From [Limnothrix rosea] IAM M-220 (lineage in GTDB: Bacteria; Cyanobacteriota; Cyanobacteriia; Cyanobacteriales; MRBY01), in the NCBI RefSeq assembly GCF_001904615.1, contig NZ_MRBY01000015.1, forward strand, positions 1 to 64,000: 64,000 bases of DNA, written 5' to 3'. Shown piece after piece: positions 54,573-64,000 of this stretch. Numbering within the stretch: position 1 is the first letter of the stretch; every line of letters begins with the position of its first letter. The position numbers were made by a program, and so were the translations under genes. The notes under the pieces were generated by a model. It saw only the letters and a program-made list of their open reading frames with translations. It did not search any database and was not told the origin of the DNA.

Positions 54573-57035
54573 ATGTTTGAACGCTTCACAGAAAAAGCTA
54601 TTAAGGTGATTATGCTTGCCCAAGAGGAAGCTCGTCGCCTTGGTCACAACTTCGTTGGTACGGAGCAAATCCTCCTCGGTCTCATCGGTGAGGGTACTGG
54701 CGTAGCCGCAAAGGTACTCCGGTCTATGGGAGTCAATCTCAAGGATGCTCGCATTGAAGTTGAAAAAATTATTGGACGGGGATCTGGCTTTGTTGCCGTA
54801 GAAATTCCTTTTACACCTAGAGCAAAGAGAGTCTTAGAGCTATCCCTTGAGGAAGCCCGTCAACTCGGTCACAACTATATCGGCACTGAACATTTATTGC
54901 TAGGTCTCATTCGGGAAGGTGAGGGAGTTGCAGCTAGAGTCCTTGAAAACTTAGGTGTTGATCTTTCTAAGGTAAGAACCCAGGTTATCCGTATGTTGGG
55001 TGAAACCGCTGAGGTCGCAGCTGGTAGCGGTGGCTCCCGCAGCAACAAAACACCGACTCTTGATGAGTTTGGCTCAAATTTAACGCAGTTGGCAAAGGAC
55101 AGTAAACTTGACCCCGTTGTCGGTCGTCAAAAAGAGATTGAGCGGGTTATCCAGATTCTTGGTCGCCGTACGAAGAACAATCCTGTACTCATTGGTGAGC
55201 CGGGGGTTGGTAAAACGGCGATCGCCGAAGGTCTAGCCCAGCGCATTTCCACTGGTGATGTCCCAGATATCCTCGAAGAAAAGCGCGTGGTTACCCTTGA
55301 TATCGGTCTGCTCGTTGCAGGTACTAAGTATCGCGGTGAATTTGAGGAACGCCTCAAAAAAATCATGGATGAGGTGCGCCAAGCTGGCAACGTCATCCTT
55401 GTCATTGACGAGGTTCACACCCTGATTGGTGCTGGTGCAGCGGAAGGTGCCATTGATGCCGCAAATATCCTCAAGCCTGCTTTGGCTCGTGGTGAACTGC
55501 AATGTATCGGTGCGACTACCCTCGATGAGTACCGCAAGCACATTGAACGGGATGCCGCGTTAGAGCGTCGTTTCCAGCCCGTCATGGTGGGTGAGCCTTC
55601 CGTTGAAGAAACCATCGAAATTCTCTTTGGTCTCCGCGAACGCTATGAGCAACACCATAAGCTCAAAATCCTTGATGAGGCACTCGATGCAGCAGCAAAA
55701 TTAGCAGATCGTTATATCAGCGATCGCTTCCTCCCCGATAAGGCCATTGACCTTATTGACGAAGCTGGATCTCGCGTCCGCCTCATCAATTCCCAACTTC
55801 CTGCTGAAGCAAAAGAGCTAGACAAGGAACTGCGGGGTGTCCTCAAAGACAAGGATGAAGCAGTGCGTTCCCAAGAGTTTGACAAAGCCGGTGAACTGCG
55901 CGACCGCGAAATGTCTATTAAGGCAGAAATTCGGGCGATCGCCGCCAGCCAAAAAGAGAAAAAGACTGACATCGACGCAGTCGTTGATGCCGAAGAGATC
56001 GCCCACATCGTTGCATCTTGGACAGGCGTACCTCTCAACAAACTCACCGAGAGCGAATCCGTCAAGCTCCTCAATATGGAAGAAACTTTGCACCAACGTT
56101 TAATTGGTCAAGAAGATGCCGTGAGAGCTGTATCCCGTGCGATCCGTCGTGCCCGCGTTGGCCTCAAGAACCCCAACCGTCCCATTGCAAGTTTCGTCTT
56201 CTCTGGTCCTACCGGTGTGGGTAAAACCGAGCTCACCAAATCCTTGGCAGCTTACTTCTTCGGCTCTGAGGATGCAATGATTCGTCTGGATATGTCCGAA
56301 TTTATGGAGCGTCACACCGTATCCAAGTTGATCGGTTCCCCTCCAGGCTATGTCGGCTATAACGAAGGTGGTCAGCTCACTGAAGCCGTTCGTCGTCGTC
56401 CTTATACCGTCATTCTCTTTGATGAGATTGAAAAAGCACACCCCGATATCTTCAATATGCTTCTGCAAATCCTTGAAGATGGTCGTTTGACTGATGCGAA
56501 GGGTCGTACCGTTGACTTCAAGAACACCCTCATTATCTTGACTTCCAATATTGGTTCCAAGGTTATTGAGAAAGGTGGTGGCGGTCTCGGTTTCGAGTTC
56601 GGTGATGATGCGGCTGAGTCCCAGTACAACCGGATTCGCTCCCTTGTAAATGAGGAATTGAAGCAATACTTCCGTCCTGAATTCTTGAACCGTCTCGACG
56701 AAATCATCGTATTCCGTCAGCTCAACAAGGAAGAAGTCAAGGAGATCTCCGAGATTCTGCTCAAGGATGTCTTTAAGCGTCTAACAGAGCAAGAGATCGA
56801 GCTACAAGTTACTGACAAATTTAAAGAACGTCTTGTCGAGGAAGGTTATAACCCAGCCTACGGCGCGCGTCCATTACGTCGAGCCATTATGCGTCTCCTA
56901 GAGGATGTCCTTGCTGAGGAAATTCTTTCTGGTCGCGTTAGTTCTGGTGACACAGCTATTGTCGATATTAGTGAAGAAGGTAAGGTTGCTGTTCGTAAAG
57001 AAGAGCGCAAACCTGAACTTGTAGAGCAGGCCTAA
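54573..57035 (+). CDS. clpC: ATP-dependent Clp protease ATP-binding subunit ClpC
   Basis: ClpC is the Hsp100 unfoldase that feeds ClpP/R; in cyanobacteria it is essential. The 820-residue protein has two Clp_N repeats (residues about 1-145), AAA-1 with Walker [10 protein letters not shown] near 210 and [19 protein letters not shown], a UVR motif in the middle helical region ([19 protein letters not shown]), AAA-2 with GPTGVGKTE near 547 and [14 protein letters not shown], and the conserved C-terminus [18 protein letters not shown]. The ATG at 54573 gives the canonical [26 protein letters not shown] start. Confidence 0.96.
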   Translation: MFERFTEKAIKVIMLAQEEARRLGHNFVGTEQILLGLIGEGTGVAAKVLRSMGVNLKDARIEVEKIIGRGSGFVAVEIPFTPRAKRVLELSLEEARQLGHNYIGTEHLLLGLIREGEGVAARVLENLGVDLSKVRTQVIRMLGETAEVAAGSGGSRSNKTPTLDEFGSNLTQLAKDSKLDPVVGRQKEIERVIQILGRRTKNNPVLIGEPGVGKTAIAEGLAQRISTGDVPDILEEKRVVTLDIGLLVAGTKYRGEFEERLKKIMDEVRQAGNVILVIDEVHTLIGAGAAEGAIDAANILKPALARGELQCIGATTLDEYRKHIERDAALERRFQPVMVGEPSVEETIEILFGLRERYEQHHKLKILDEALDAAAKLADRYISDRFLPDKAIDLIDEAGSRVRLINSQLPAEAKELDKELRGVLKDKDEAVRSQEFDKAGELRDREMSIKAEIRAIAASQKEKKTDIDAVVDAEEIAHIVASWTGVPLNKLTESESVKLLNMEETLHQRLIGQEDAVRAVSRAIRRARVGLKNPNRPIASFVFSGPTGVGKTELTKSLAAYFFGSEDAMIRLDMSEFMERHTVSKLIGSPPGYVGYNEGGQLTEAVRRRPYTVILFDEIEKAHPDIFNMLLQILEDGRLTDAKGRTVDFKNTLIILTSNIGSKVIEKGGGGLGFEFGDDAAESQYNRIRSLVNEELKQYFRPEFLNRLDEIIVFRQLNKEEVKEISEILLKDVFKRLTEQEIELQVTDKFKERLVEEGYNPAYGARPLRRAIMRLLEDVLAEEILSGRVSSGDTAIVDISEEGKVAVRKEERKPELVEQA

Positions 57036-57109
57036 AGAGTTGATGGCCTCAGTCATCTCATCTGAGTATGGCTTAGGTCCCATAGACAAATTACTTGAAT
57101 AAAATAAGA

Positions 57110-57133
57110 GGGGCTTTACGGCTCCTTTTTTTT
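57110..57133 (+). terminator. Intrinsic terminator of clpC
   Basis: GGGGC (57110-57114) pairs with GCTCC (57121-57125) with one G-T, followed by eight T. It lies about 75 bases after the clpC stop. Confidence 0.75.
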
Positions 57134-57252
57134 GTGCCTAATCGTTATGAAAAATGATGCAAATATAAATTTTTCCTGATATAAATGCAAATTTAAGGTG
57201 GTTAATGTAACAATATTTACAGAAATAGTTATGGAATGTTGAAGAGGAAAAT

Positions 57253-57678
57253 ATGAAATTGACATATCGTGGTGTCTCTTACGAGCACGTACCAACATCC
57301 TTAGAAGTGACAGAAGGAAATATTCTCGGCAAATATCGTGGCCAAGTAACTCACCGTCGTTGTGTTGCTAGTGAAATTAAACGTCCGGAGTCTGAATCTG
57401 TACTTCTGCACTACCGTGGCAATTTGTACTCAACGATGCAATCGGTCATTCCAGCGTCTTTGCGGGAGCGTTCTGTTGGTCATCAGGCTCCAGCACCGTC
57501 TTGTCCGGTAAAATTACCTCAGCTTTCGCAGTTGATGAGTCAGGATGTGCGCCAAGTACATCTTGAAAATATGCGCCGGAGTTTAGAGCGTCGTATTCAG
57601 TCTGCTCAGGCTAGTGGTGATCAGCATCTTGTGAATTTGCTTAGACAAGAATCTCATAATCTACGGGCTTCCCATTAG
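57253..57678 (+). CDS. DUF4278 domain protein
   Basis: A 141-residue protein that begins MKLTYRGVSYEH, the DUF4278 hallmark in cyanobacteria, with a second matching element later (LLHYRGNLYST). The remaining part is a helical region (VRQVHLENMRRSLERRIQSAQASGDQHLVNLLRQE). Function is unknown. GAGG precedes the ATG. A strong terminator follows it. Confidence 0.85.
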   Translation: MKLTYRGVSYEHVPTSLEVTEGNILGKYRGQVTHRRCVASEIKRPESESVLLHYRGNLYSTMQSVIPASLRERSVGHQAPAPSCPVKLPQLSQLMSQDVRQVHLENMRRSLERRIQSAQASGDQHLVNLLRQESHNLRASH

Positions 57679-57737
57679 GCGATCGCCCCAAGCTCCGATT
57701 AAGTCCGATTAAGTATATAAATTTCATAGTTTTTTTG

Positions 57738-57766
57738 AGAAAGTCATTGTGGCTTTCTTTTTTTTA
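57738..57766 (+). terminator. Intrinsic terminator of the DUF4278 gene
   Basis: AGAAAGTC (57738-57745) pairs with GGCTTTCT (57751-57758), with one G-T pair and an ATTGT loop, followed by a T run to 57766. Confidence 0.85.
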
Positions 57767-57862
57767 TTTTTAAGCGCAACATTGAAATTTTTCTTTGTAG
57801 ATTTAGATGCTGCTTCATAATAGGGTTATGTGGTTTTGGCGCAATATTTGTAAACGGTGATT

Positions 57863-59278
57863 ATGATCGGGCAACTTCTTGACGGACGGTACAAGATTAG
57901 GGAATCTCTTGCAGCTGGGGGGTTTGGCCAAACTTTCCTAGCAGAGGATATTAAGCAATTTAATAAAGTTTGTGTTGTCAAGCAGCTTAAGCCAAGTTTT
58001 ACCAACCCAGAAGCGTTACAGGTGGCGCGGCGACTTTTTGAATCGGAAGCACAGCTGCTAAATCGTTTGGGGGATCATGATCAAATTCCCCATTTGCTAG
58101 CTTATTTTGAGGAAAATCAAGAATTTTTTCTGGTGCAAGATTTTGTCGAGGGTCATAGTCTGGAAAAGGAAATTATAGTGGGCAAAAAACAAAGTGAAGC
58201 CTATGGGATCGCCCTCCTTGAAAGTGTGTTGGAGCCTTTGGCTTTTATCCATGGGCAAAAGGTAATTCACCGCGATATCAAACCTGCTAATTTAATTCGA
58301 CGGCAACAGGATGGCAAAGTTGTTTTGATTGATTTTGGTGCGGTGAAGGAACTCGCGGCCACGCAGGTCAATGCTCAGGGGAAAACGCAAATGGGCACAA
58401 TCATTGGCACACCGGGCTACATGTCTAGTGAACAGGGACGCGGTAAACCAAAGCTCAGTAGTGATGTTTATGCTATTGGGATGATCATTGTGCAGGCTTT
58501 AACGGGCAAAATTCCGCCCATGGGCTACAACACTAATGATGAGCTCTATGAAGATCCCAATACGGCTGAAATTATGTGGCGACAGGATGCGGAGGTTTCG
58601 CCCCAGTTTGCTGCCATTCTCGATAGGATGATTTGCTATGATTTTCGGCAACGGTATCGTTCTGCGCTGGAGGTCAAACAGGCGATCGCCGCCCTCTCTT
58701 CACAGTCTTCTCACCTTGCGCCAACAGCCTTAAATTCAAATCATCAAACTGTTTTGCAAGACAGTATTCCAGAAACCGCCCTAAACATTCCCCAGCCACA
58801 AGTTCATCTCGCCAAATCTCCCCAAGCCCCTATCGCTGCACCAAAAAAACACTGGGCGAGGGTTGCCTTTCGAGGGTTTCAGCGATTCGTTGGCATCTCA
58901 TTTTTGATCATGGGTTTGCCCATTAGTATCTATGCCACCTTTGAAATGAATAATATGTCCGTGCCCCAAGAGGAGCGGGAAAATGCCATGGCAGCTCTCA
59001 TCATTTTCGGTTTGCCTTTCACGGCATCAGGGGGCTGGATGCTGTACAGTTTGCATCGACGGGTGCGTAAAGAAAAATTTGATTCTGATTGGTTGCGACA
59101 AAATTTTTACCACGCCATTGAAGCGAACCAAGGCGAAATTAGTATTCTGAAATTTGCGCAAACATCTAAGCTATCAGGCAAAGAGTCCCAGCGATATCTT
59201 GAAGCTCGGGTAAAAGAATTTAACGGTGATGTTCAGCGATCGCCTGACGGAGAAACGATTTACCGTTTTAAATTATAA
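57863..59278 (+). CDS. Ser/Thr protein kinase with two membrane helices
   Basis: A third Hanks-type kinase of the window. The kinase domain (about residues 7-285) has LAAGGFGQTFLAED, catalytic Lys in CVVKQLKP, VIHRDIKPANL and LIDFGAVKE. Unlike the pair at 22594 and 24522, it has two membrane helices (about residues 345-365 and 380-405) and a short cytosolic tail (FDSDWLRQNFYHAIEANQGE...SGKESQRYLEARVKEF), which could be a winged-helix-like module; this is tentative. ATG 57863 is chosen; a GTG two codons upstream is possible. It is monocistronic. Confidence 0.86.
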   Translation: MIGQLLDGRYKIRESLAAGGFGQTFLAEDIKQFNKVCVVKQLKPSFTNPEALQVARRLFESEAQLLNRLGDHDQIPHLLAYFEENQEFFLVQDFVEGHSLEKEIIVGKKQSEAYGIALLESVLEPLAFIHGQKVIHRDIKPANLIRRQQDGKVVLIDFGAVKELAATQVNAQGKTQMGTIIGTPGYMSSEQGRGKPKLSSDVYAIGMIIVQALTGKIPPMGYNTNDELYEDPNTAEIMWRQDAEVSPQFAAILDRMICYDFRQRYRSALEVKQAIAALSSQSSHLAPTALNSNHQTVLQDSIPETALNIPQPQVHLAKSPQAPIAAPKKHWARVAFRGFQRFVGISFLIMGLPISIYATFEMNNMSVPQEERENAMAALIIFGLPFTASGGWMLYSLHRRVRKEKFDSDWLRQNFYHAIEANQGEISILKFAQTSKLSGKESQRYLEARVKEFNGDVQRSPDGETIYRFKL

Positions 59279-59681
59279 AATATTGATATTTTTCTTCTTT
59301 TGCCTTTTTTAAATGCCCTTTTTCTGACTCTTTTTTATAGGAAATTAATGGAAAAACGTTGAATGAAAATTGTCATATAAATTAGTCAGGTAAATTTAAA
59401 CGAGATTTCAGTCATCTTAGGAAAGGAACCATATCATCTAGGCGAAAAAGGCTATATTTCTTTCAGCACAAGACTTTCAGATAATGTCTTTGCTTTCTCT
59501 CAGAACTGATTAAAGCGGCATTTTGTATTTTTTTAAGAAAAATCCCAAAGAAATAAACATATTTCAAAACGGATAATTTATATCGGACGGGGTAGGGCTT
59601 CTTATACTTCTCTATACATGACTAGGCTATAAACCTAGTCTATTGTGAATATTGAACATAGATATTTCAATAAAAAAATCA
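59279..59681 (+). other. AT-rich spacer ahead of the Pmp3 gene, with a leader hairpin
   Basis: About 400 bases with no recognised gene. The only strong structure is GACTAGG-CTATAAA-CCTAGTC at 59620-59640, a perfect seven-base-pair stem ending 41 bases before the ATG of the small membrane protein gene. It could be a regulatory leader hairpin. Confidence 0.5.
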
Positions 59682-59840
59682 ATGGATATTGTTAGGATTA
59701 TTGTCGCCATTTTTCTCCCTCCTTTAGGTGTTTTCTTACAAGTTGGTATTGGCCCCCAGTTTTGGATTAATATTCTGCTTACGTTGTTGGGTTACATTCC
59801 CGGTATCGTCCACGCCATTTGGATTATTGCAAGACGCTAA
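59682..59840 (+). CDS. YqaE/Pmp3 family small membrane protein
   Basis: A 52-residue protein of two membrane helices (about residues 4-25 and 30-48) that is the Pmp3/YqaE family: IVRIIVAIFLPPLGVFLQVG followed by FWINILLTLLGYIPGIVHAIWII. In plants and bacteria members are induced by salt or cold and affect membrane potential, which is family knowledge. The ATG at 59682 gives exactly the usual length; an in-frame TTG at 59652 would add ten residues. It is preceded by a perfect leader hairpin. Confidence 0.92.
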   Translation: MDIVRIIVAIFLPPLGVFLQVGIGPQFWINILLTLLGYIPGIVHAIWIIARR

Positions 59841-60009
59841 TGCTTAAAAATTTAGGCATATTTAGCGAGAAGGAAAAGTAAAAATTTAAAAAACATCAGT
59901 TAATGTTCGCTGTTTCGACTGTTTTTTCGGTAGCTAGATTTCGCGCTCCATAGGTGTGGAACTTAGACGGGTTATGATCGCTGGATACTAGAACTGTATT
60001 CTGCTTTTT

Positions 60010-61779
60010 ATGACCTCTCCGATAAAACGTCTACTGAAATACGGCGATCGCCACCAGACTCAGATCAATCAGGCGATCGCCTGTTCTGTTTTAAATAAGA
60101 TTTTTGATCTCGCGCCACCAGCTTTGATTGGTATGGCGGTGGATACCGTGATCGAAAAAGAAGATTCCTTTGTCGCCCAGTTTGGCGTAACGAGTTTAGT
60201 CGGTCAGCTATTCGTTATTTGCGTGGTATCGCTACTCATTTGGAGTGCCGAATCTGTCTTTGAATATTTGTACCAACGGCTATGGCGCAACCTCGCCCAA
60301 AAAATGCAGCATGAGCTACGGCTGGATGGCTATAGTCATTTGCAAGATTTGGAGTTGGGCTATTTTGAAGAACGCAGTACGGGCGAACTTTTAGCGTTAC
60401 TCAATGACGACATTAATCAGTTAGAGCGATTTCTTGATGTCGGTGCCAATGAAATTCTGCAAGTTTTAACCACAGTTGTGCTCATCGGCGGCATTTTTAT
60501 TTACTTCACGCCGACGGTTGCTTGGATGGCACTTTTGCCTGTGCCGATTATTGTTTGGGGTTCCATTAGCTTCCAAAAAAGATTAGCGCCTTTGTATGGG
60601 GATGTGCGGGAAAAAGTAAGTTTACTCAGCACCCGTCTCTCGAATAATCTTAGCGGTATCACGACGATTAAAAGTTTTACAACGGAGCATTTTGAACTGG
60701 ATCGTTTGCGGTTTGATAGTCTTGCCTATGTGAAAAGTAATAATCGGGCGATCGCCTTTAGTGCCGCATTTGTGCCGTTAATTCGCATCGCAATTTTGGC
60801 TGGCTTTACCGCAATTTTATTTTTCGGTGGTTTACAAGTTGAAAGTGGCACCCTCGCTGTTGGAACTTACAGCGTTCTCGTGTTTATGACTCAGCGTTTG
60901 CTATGGCCGCTAACTCGTTTGGGTCAAACTTTGGACTTGTACCAACGGGCAATGGCATCGACAAAACGTGTTTTTAATTTGCTTGATACGCCGATTAGTA
61001 TCCGATCCGGCGAAAAGGCATTACCCACCCATACGGTTAAAGGTGCAATCAATCTTTCTAACGTCAAATTTGGCTATAAGGATCGCGCCACTGTCCTAGA
61101 GAATTTTTCCCTTAGTGTTCCGGCAGGTCAAACGATCGCCATTGTGGGAGCAACGGGTTCTGGCAAAAGTACCATTGTGAAATTGCTACTGCGTTTTTAT
61201 GAACTCGATAGCGGCAAAATCACCCTTGATGGTTTAGATATTCGCGACATTTACCTGAAGGATTTGCGGCAGGCGATCGGTTTAGTAAGCCAAGATGTTT
61301 TTCTGTTTCACGGCACAGTGGCAGACAATATCGCCTACGGCAACACAGATGTTTCCCTCACCGCAATTCAGCATGCTGCCAAATTAGCGGAAGCCGACGA
61401 ATTTATTGAAGCACTGCCCTACAAATATGACACCATTGTGGGAGAAAGAGGACAAAGATTATCCGGTGGTCAACGACAGAGATTGGCGATCGCCCGCGCC
61501 ATTCTCAAAGATCCCCCAATCCTCATTCTCGATGAAGCCACCTCTGCGGTTGATAACGAAACCGAAGCAGCCATCGCTAAATCTTTAGAACACATTACCC
61601 AAAATCGCACCACCGTGGCGATCGCCCACCGACTATCCACCATTCGCCATTCCGACTGTATCTATGTTATGGATCAAGGCAAAATTGTTGAGTCAGGGAC
61701 CCACGAAGAACTACTCACACAACAAGGCATTTACAATAATCTGTGGCAAGTGCAAACCGGGGCAAAAATCACCGCCTAA
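60010..61779 (+). CDS. ABC exporter, fused permease and ATPase (MsbA/BmrA type)
   Basis: A 589-residue half-transporter that would dimerise. Residues about 20-320 form the six-helix ABC membrane domain (LQDLELGYFEERSTGELLALLNDDINQLERFL). The ATPase domain has Walker A GATGSGKST, the signature LSGGQRQRLAIARAI, Walker B ILILDEATSAVD and the His switch IAHRLST. Substrate (lipid, drug or peptide) is not predictable. It is transcribed alone, with a palindromic terminator downstream. Confidence 0.93.
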   Translation: MTSPIKRLLKYGDRHQTQINQAIACSVLNKIFDLAPPALIGMAVDTVIEKEDSFVAQFGVTSLVGQLFVICVVSLLIWSAESVFEYLYQRLWRNLAQKMQHELRLDGYSHLQDLELGYFEERSTGELLALLNDDINQLERFLDVGANEILQVLTTVVLIGGIFIYFTPTVAWMALLPVPIIVWGSISFQKRLAPLYGDVREKVSLLSTRLSNNLSGITTIKSFTTEHFELDRLRFDSLAYVKSNNRAIAFSAAFVPLIRIAILAGFTAILFFGGLQVESGTLAVGTYSVLVFMTQRLLWPLTRLGQTLDLYQRAMASTKRVFNLLDTPISIRSGEKALPTHTVKGAINLSNVKFGYKDRATVLENFSLSVPAGQTIAIVGATGSGKSTIVKLLLRFYELDSGKITLDGLDIRDIYLKDLRQAIGLVSQDVFLFHGTVADNIAYGNTDVSLTAIQHAAKLAEADEFIEALPYKYDTIVGERGQRLSGGQRQRLAIARAILKDPPILILDEATSAVDNETEAAIAKSLEHITQNRTTVAIAHRLSTIRHSDCIYVMDQGKIVESGTHEELLTQQGIYNNLWQVQTGAKITA

Positions 61780-61831
61780 TAGACCCATAAATTCAAGCAA
61801 TATTTTTTAGTACAATCCCCCTAAAAGCAAA

Positions 61832-61860
61832 ACCCCCTCAATCAATAAGGGGGTACTTTT
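61832..61860 (+). terminator. Intrinsic terminator of the ABC exporter gene
   Basis: ACCCCCT (61832-61838) pairs with AGGGGGT (61848-61854), followed by ACTTTT. The A-rich left flank suggests it may also end transcription of the convergent gene at 61924. Confidence 0.75.
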
Positions 61861-61923
61861 ATGCCCAAAATATTTTCACTTCTTTTAATAACTTCTGTGA
61901 TAAAACATTTCAGCGTTTCTCAT

Positions 61924-62412
61924 TTAAATTTCTAGAGGCGCTTCCGTCCCACATTGTGCAAGAACGCTATTTGCCAAGTTACTGACGATATCAATTAGAT
62001 GAAAGCCTTCCGGCACAATCTGAGTGGTAGTGTGTTCACCAGTATTGGCGACTAACGCACTTTCTTCATAGTTTAGCTGGTGCTCATAGGCAACTTGCTC
62101 GTAGGGATCCACCACCGCTAGATCAAGCTTGCCATTGGCTACTTTCCCAGAGAAGCAAGCATACTCAGAACTGACTTGATAGAACGCACCTTTAACGCTG
62201 TTTTCTTCGCCCAGCTGCATCACGATATAGTCATGTCCAATTTGACCCGCTTCAGGAGTTGTCCCAAATAAATAAGTATTTGTGTCGCTATTGGTCGGCA
62301 TCGCCGTAGCAAAACTAGGGGCGATCGCCATCAATCCCAGACCTAAAGCGATTTTTGTTGCACTACCTGCAAGAACTTTTGTAACTTTTTTTTGAAATTG
62401 TTGCCAAACCAT
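61924..62412 (-). CDS. Exported protein of unknown function
   Basis: A 162-residue protein with a clear signal peptide (KKVTKVLAGSATKIALGLGLMAIAPSFATA, cleavage near residue 37). The mature part has about 125 residues with two Cys (YACFSGK and AQCGTEA) that could form a disulphide, and a beta-rich segment (DYIVMQLGEENSVKGAFYQVSSEYACFSG). I do not recognise the family. AAGGA four bases before the ATG supports the start. Confidence 0.7.
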   Translation of the reverse strand: MVWQQFQKKVTKVLAGSATKIALGLGLMAIAPSFATAMPTNSDTNTYLFGTTPEAGQIGHDYIVMQLGEENSVKGAFYQVSSEYACFSGKVANGKLDLAVVDPYEQVAYEHQLNYEESALVANTGEHTTTQIVPEGFHLIDIVSNLANSVLAQCGTEAPLEI

Positions 62413-62740
62413 TGTTTCCTTACCTCAACCATCTACACCCGCAGAATTAACCGATCAACGCTGCTGAAATAATCTTTTATTCAAAACTAAATCAACGCTA
62501 TTTTCGATATCTTCCTGCCTTTCCCTCCTTTGAATGTAGCGTAAAAGCAAATATCAATGGAAGGGAAAGAGAGCCTTTCTTTTCATAAGTTTACGAAACC
62601 TTTTTTATACAAAAAAAAAGACTCTGATTTGAGTCAAATAATAATATTTATAGGTTAGTTAGAACTATGATCTTGGTCACAAAATAAACTGTTTTACCTT
62701 CTATTTCTACCGTGATAGAGAGGGGATGTATTATTGAGTA
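62413..62740. other. Spacer between the exported protein and thioredoxin genes
   Basis: A 328-base spacer; both flanking genes read leftward. It contains a terminator at 62611-62635 and the promoter region of the exported protein gene. No other feature is recognised. Confidence 0.5.
62611..62635 (-). terminator. Intrinsic terminator of the thioredoxin gene
   Basis: On the minus strand GACTC (62635-62631), loop AAATCA and GAGTC (62624-62620) are followed by nine T. The stem is five base pairs. It lies about 105 bases after the thioredoxin stop. Confidence 0.7.
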
Positions 62741-63933
<1,193 letters not shown>

Positions 63934-63963
63934 ATCATTTTTATAAAGTCATCATAGTTAACG

Positions 63964-64000
63964 TGAGTTTTGCTTAAGCATGCTCGGAAGTACGACGCGG
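63964..64000. repeat. Dispersed intergenic repeat, copy 3 (cut by the window end)
   Basis: The 37 bases match 3403-3439 at 32 positions (tgagttttgcttaag, then tgctcg, then tacgacgcgg). The rest of the copy would lie beyond the window. Confidence 0.55.

Noticed and set aside
56100-56666. 188-codon frame antisense to clpC
   Set aside because: It mirrors a strongly conserved AAA domain, so its openness follows from the codon use of clpC.

Overview
The window looks like chromosomal DNA of a cyanobacterium. The HIP1 octamer GCGATCGC occurs dozens of times, in genes and spacers alike. Marker genes include a gap2-type GAPDH, Ycf20, a Psb35-like photosystem II factor, a DUF3611 (Tic21-like) membrane protein, a group 2 sigma-70 factor, LL-diaminopimelate aminotransferase, a ClpC chaperone and several cyanobacterial Ser/Thr kinases. 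Moderate GC and the gene set would suit the Picosynechococcus / Leptolyngbya PCC 7376 neighbourhood, but that placement is inference. Nearly all of the window is chromosomal core or long-resident genes; no phage and no CRISPR array was seen.

Layout. 0.2-3.2 kb: a STAS regulator and a large radical SAM protein. 3.2-3.8 kb: a repeat-rich spacer. 3.8-8.0 kb (minus strand): an envelope-themed run of ABC-2 permease, an archaeal RibK-like protein, an NlpC/P60 endopeptidase, a polyprenyl-phosphate glycosyltransferase (TAATG overlap with the previous gene) and a peptidoglycan-binding protein. 8.3-11.9 kb: M16 and M20 peptidases and an unknown. 12.0-15.5 kb: an accessory patch with a frameshifted PIN toxin, its DUF2281 antitoxin, three tandem copies of a ~260 bp repeat and a membrane pentapeptide-repeat protein. 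15.7-20.6 kb: bicupin, free-standing globin, an SDR lacking its catalytic Tyr, rfbB and a sigma factor with a HIP1-cored terminator. 21.2-26.2 kb: a serine hydrolase and two tandem Ser/Thr kinases. 26.5-28.4 kb: an SH3/peptidoglycan-binding protein and dapL. 28.4-34.4 kb: a MITE-like element, then a two-gene NLR-like system. 34.6-47 kb: pilT, an O-antigen ligase-like protein, psb35, a CNNM/CBS protein, a tRNA with CAT anticodon, pyrE, ybaB, murB and murC. 47.3-64 kb: gap2, an NFACT (RqcH) operon with a DUF697 GTPase, Uma2, DUF3611, ycf20, clpC, DUF4278, a third kinase, Pmp3, an MsbA-like ABC exporter, thioredoxin and fabG.

The most interesting locus is 28.7-34.4 kb. A 129-residue protein with a glycine/alanine-rich helical N-terminus ends in a motif (NYGRDQF-x-I-x-x-P-x-G) that reappears at the extreme N-terminus of the 1750-residue STAND/NB-ARC + TPR protein encoded just downstream. 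A matching short motif on an effector C-terminus and on an adjacent NLR N-terminus is the architecture of bacterial amyloid-signalling (BASS) immune or cell-death pairs with a Bell-type effector. The codons of the two motifs have diverged mostly at synonymous sites, so the match appears to be kept by selection. The TPR sensor has thirty 40-residue units with a three-unit higher-order duplication.

Start sites were chosen from ribosome-binding sites, family N-termini and signal peptides; alternatives are stated in the entries. Family assignments come from motif recognition by eye and were not checked against databases.
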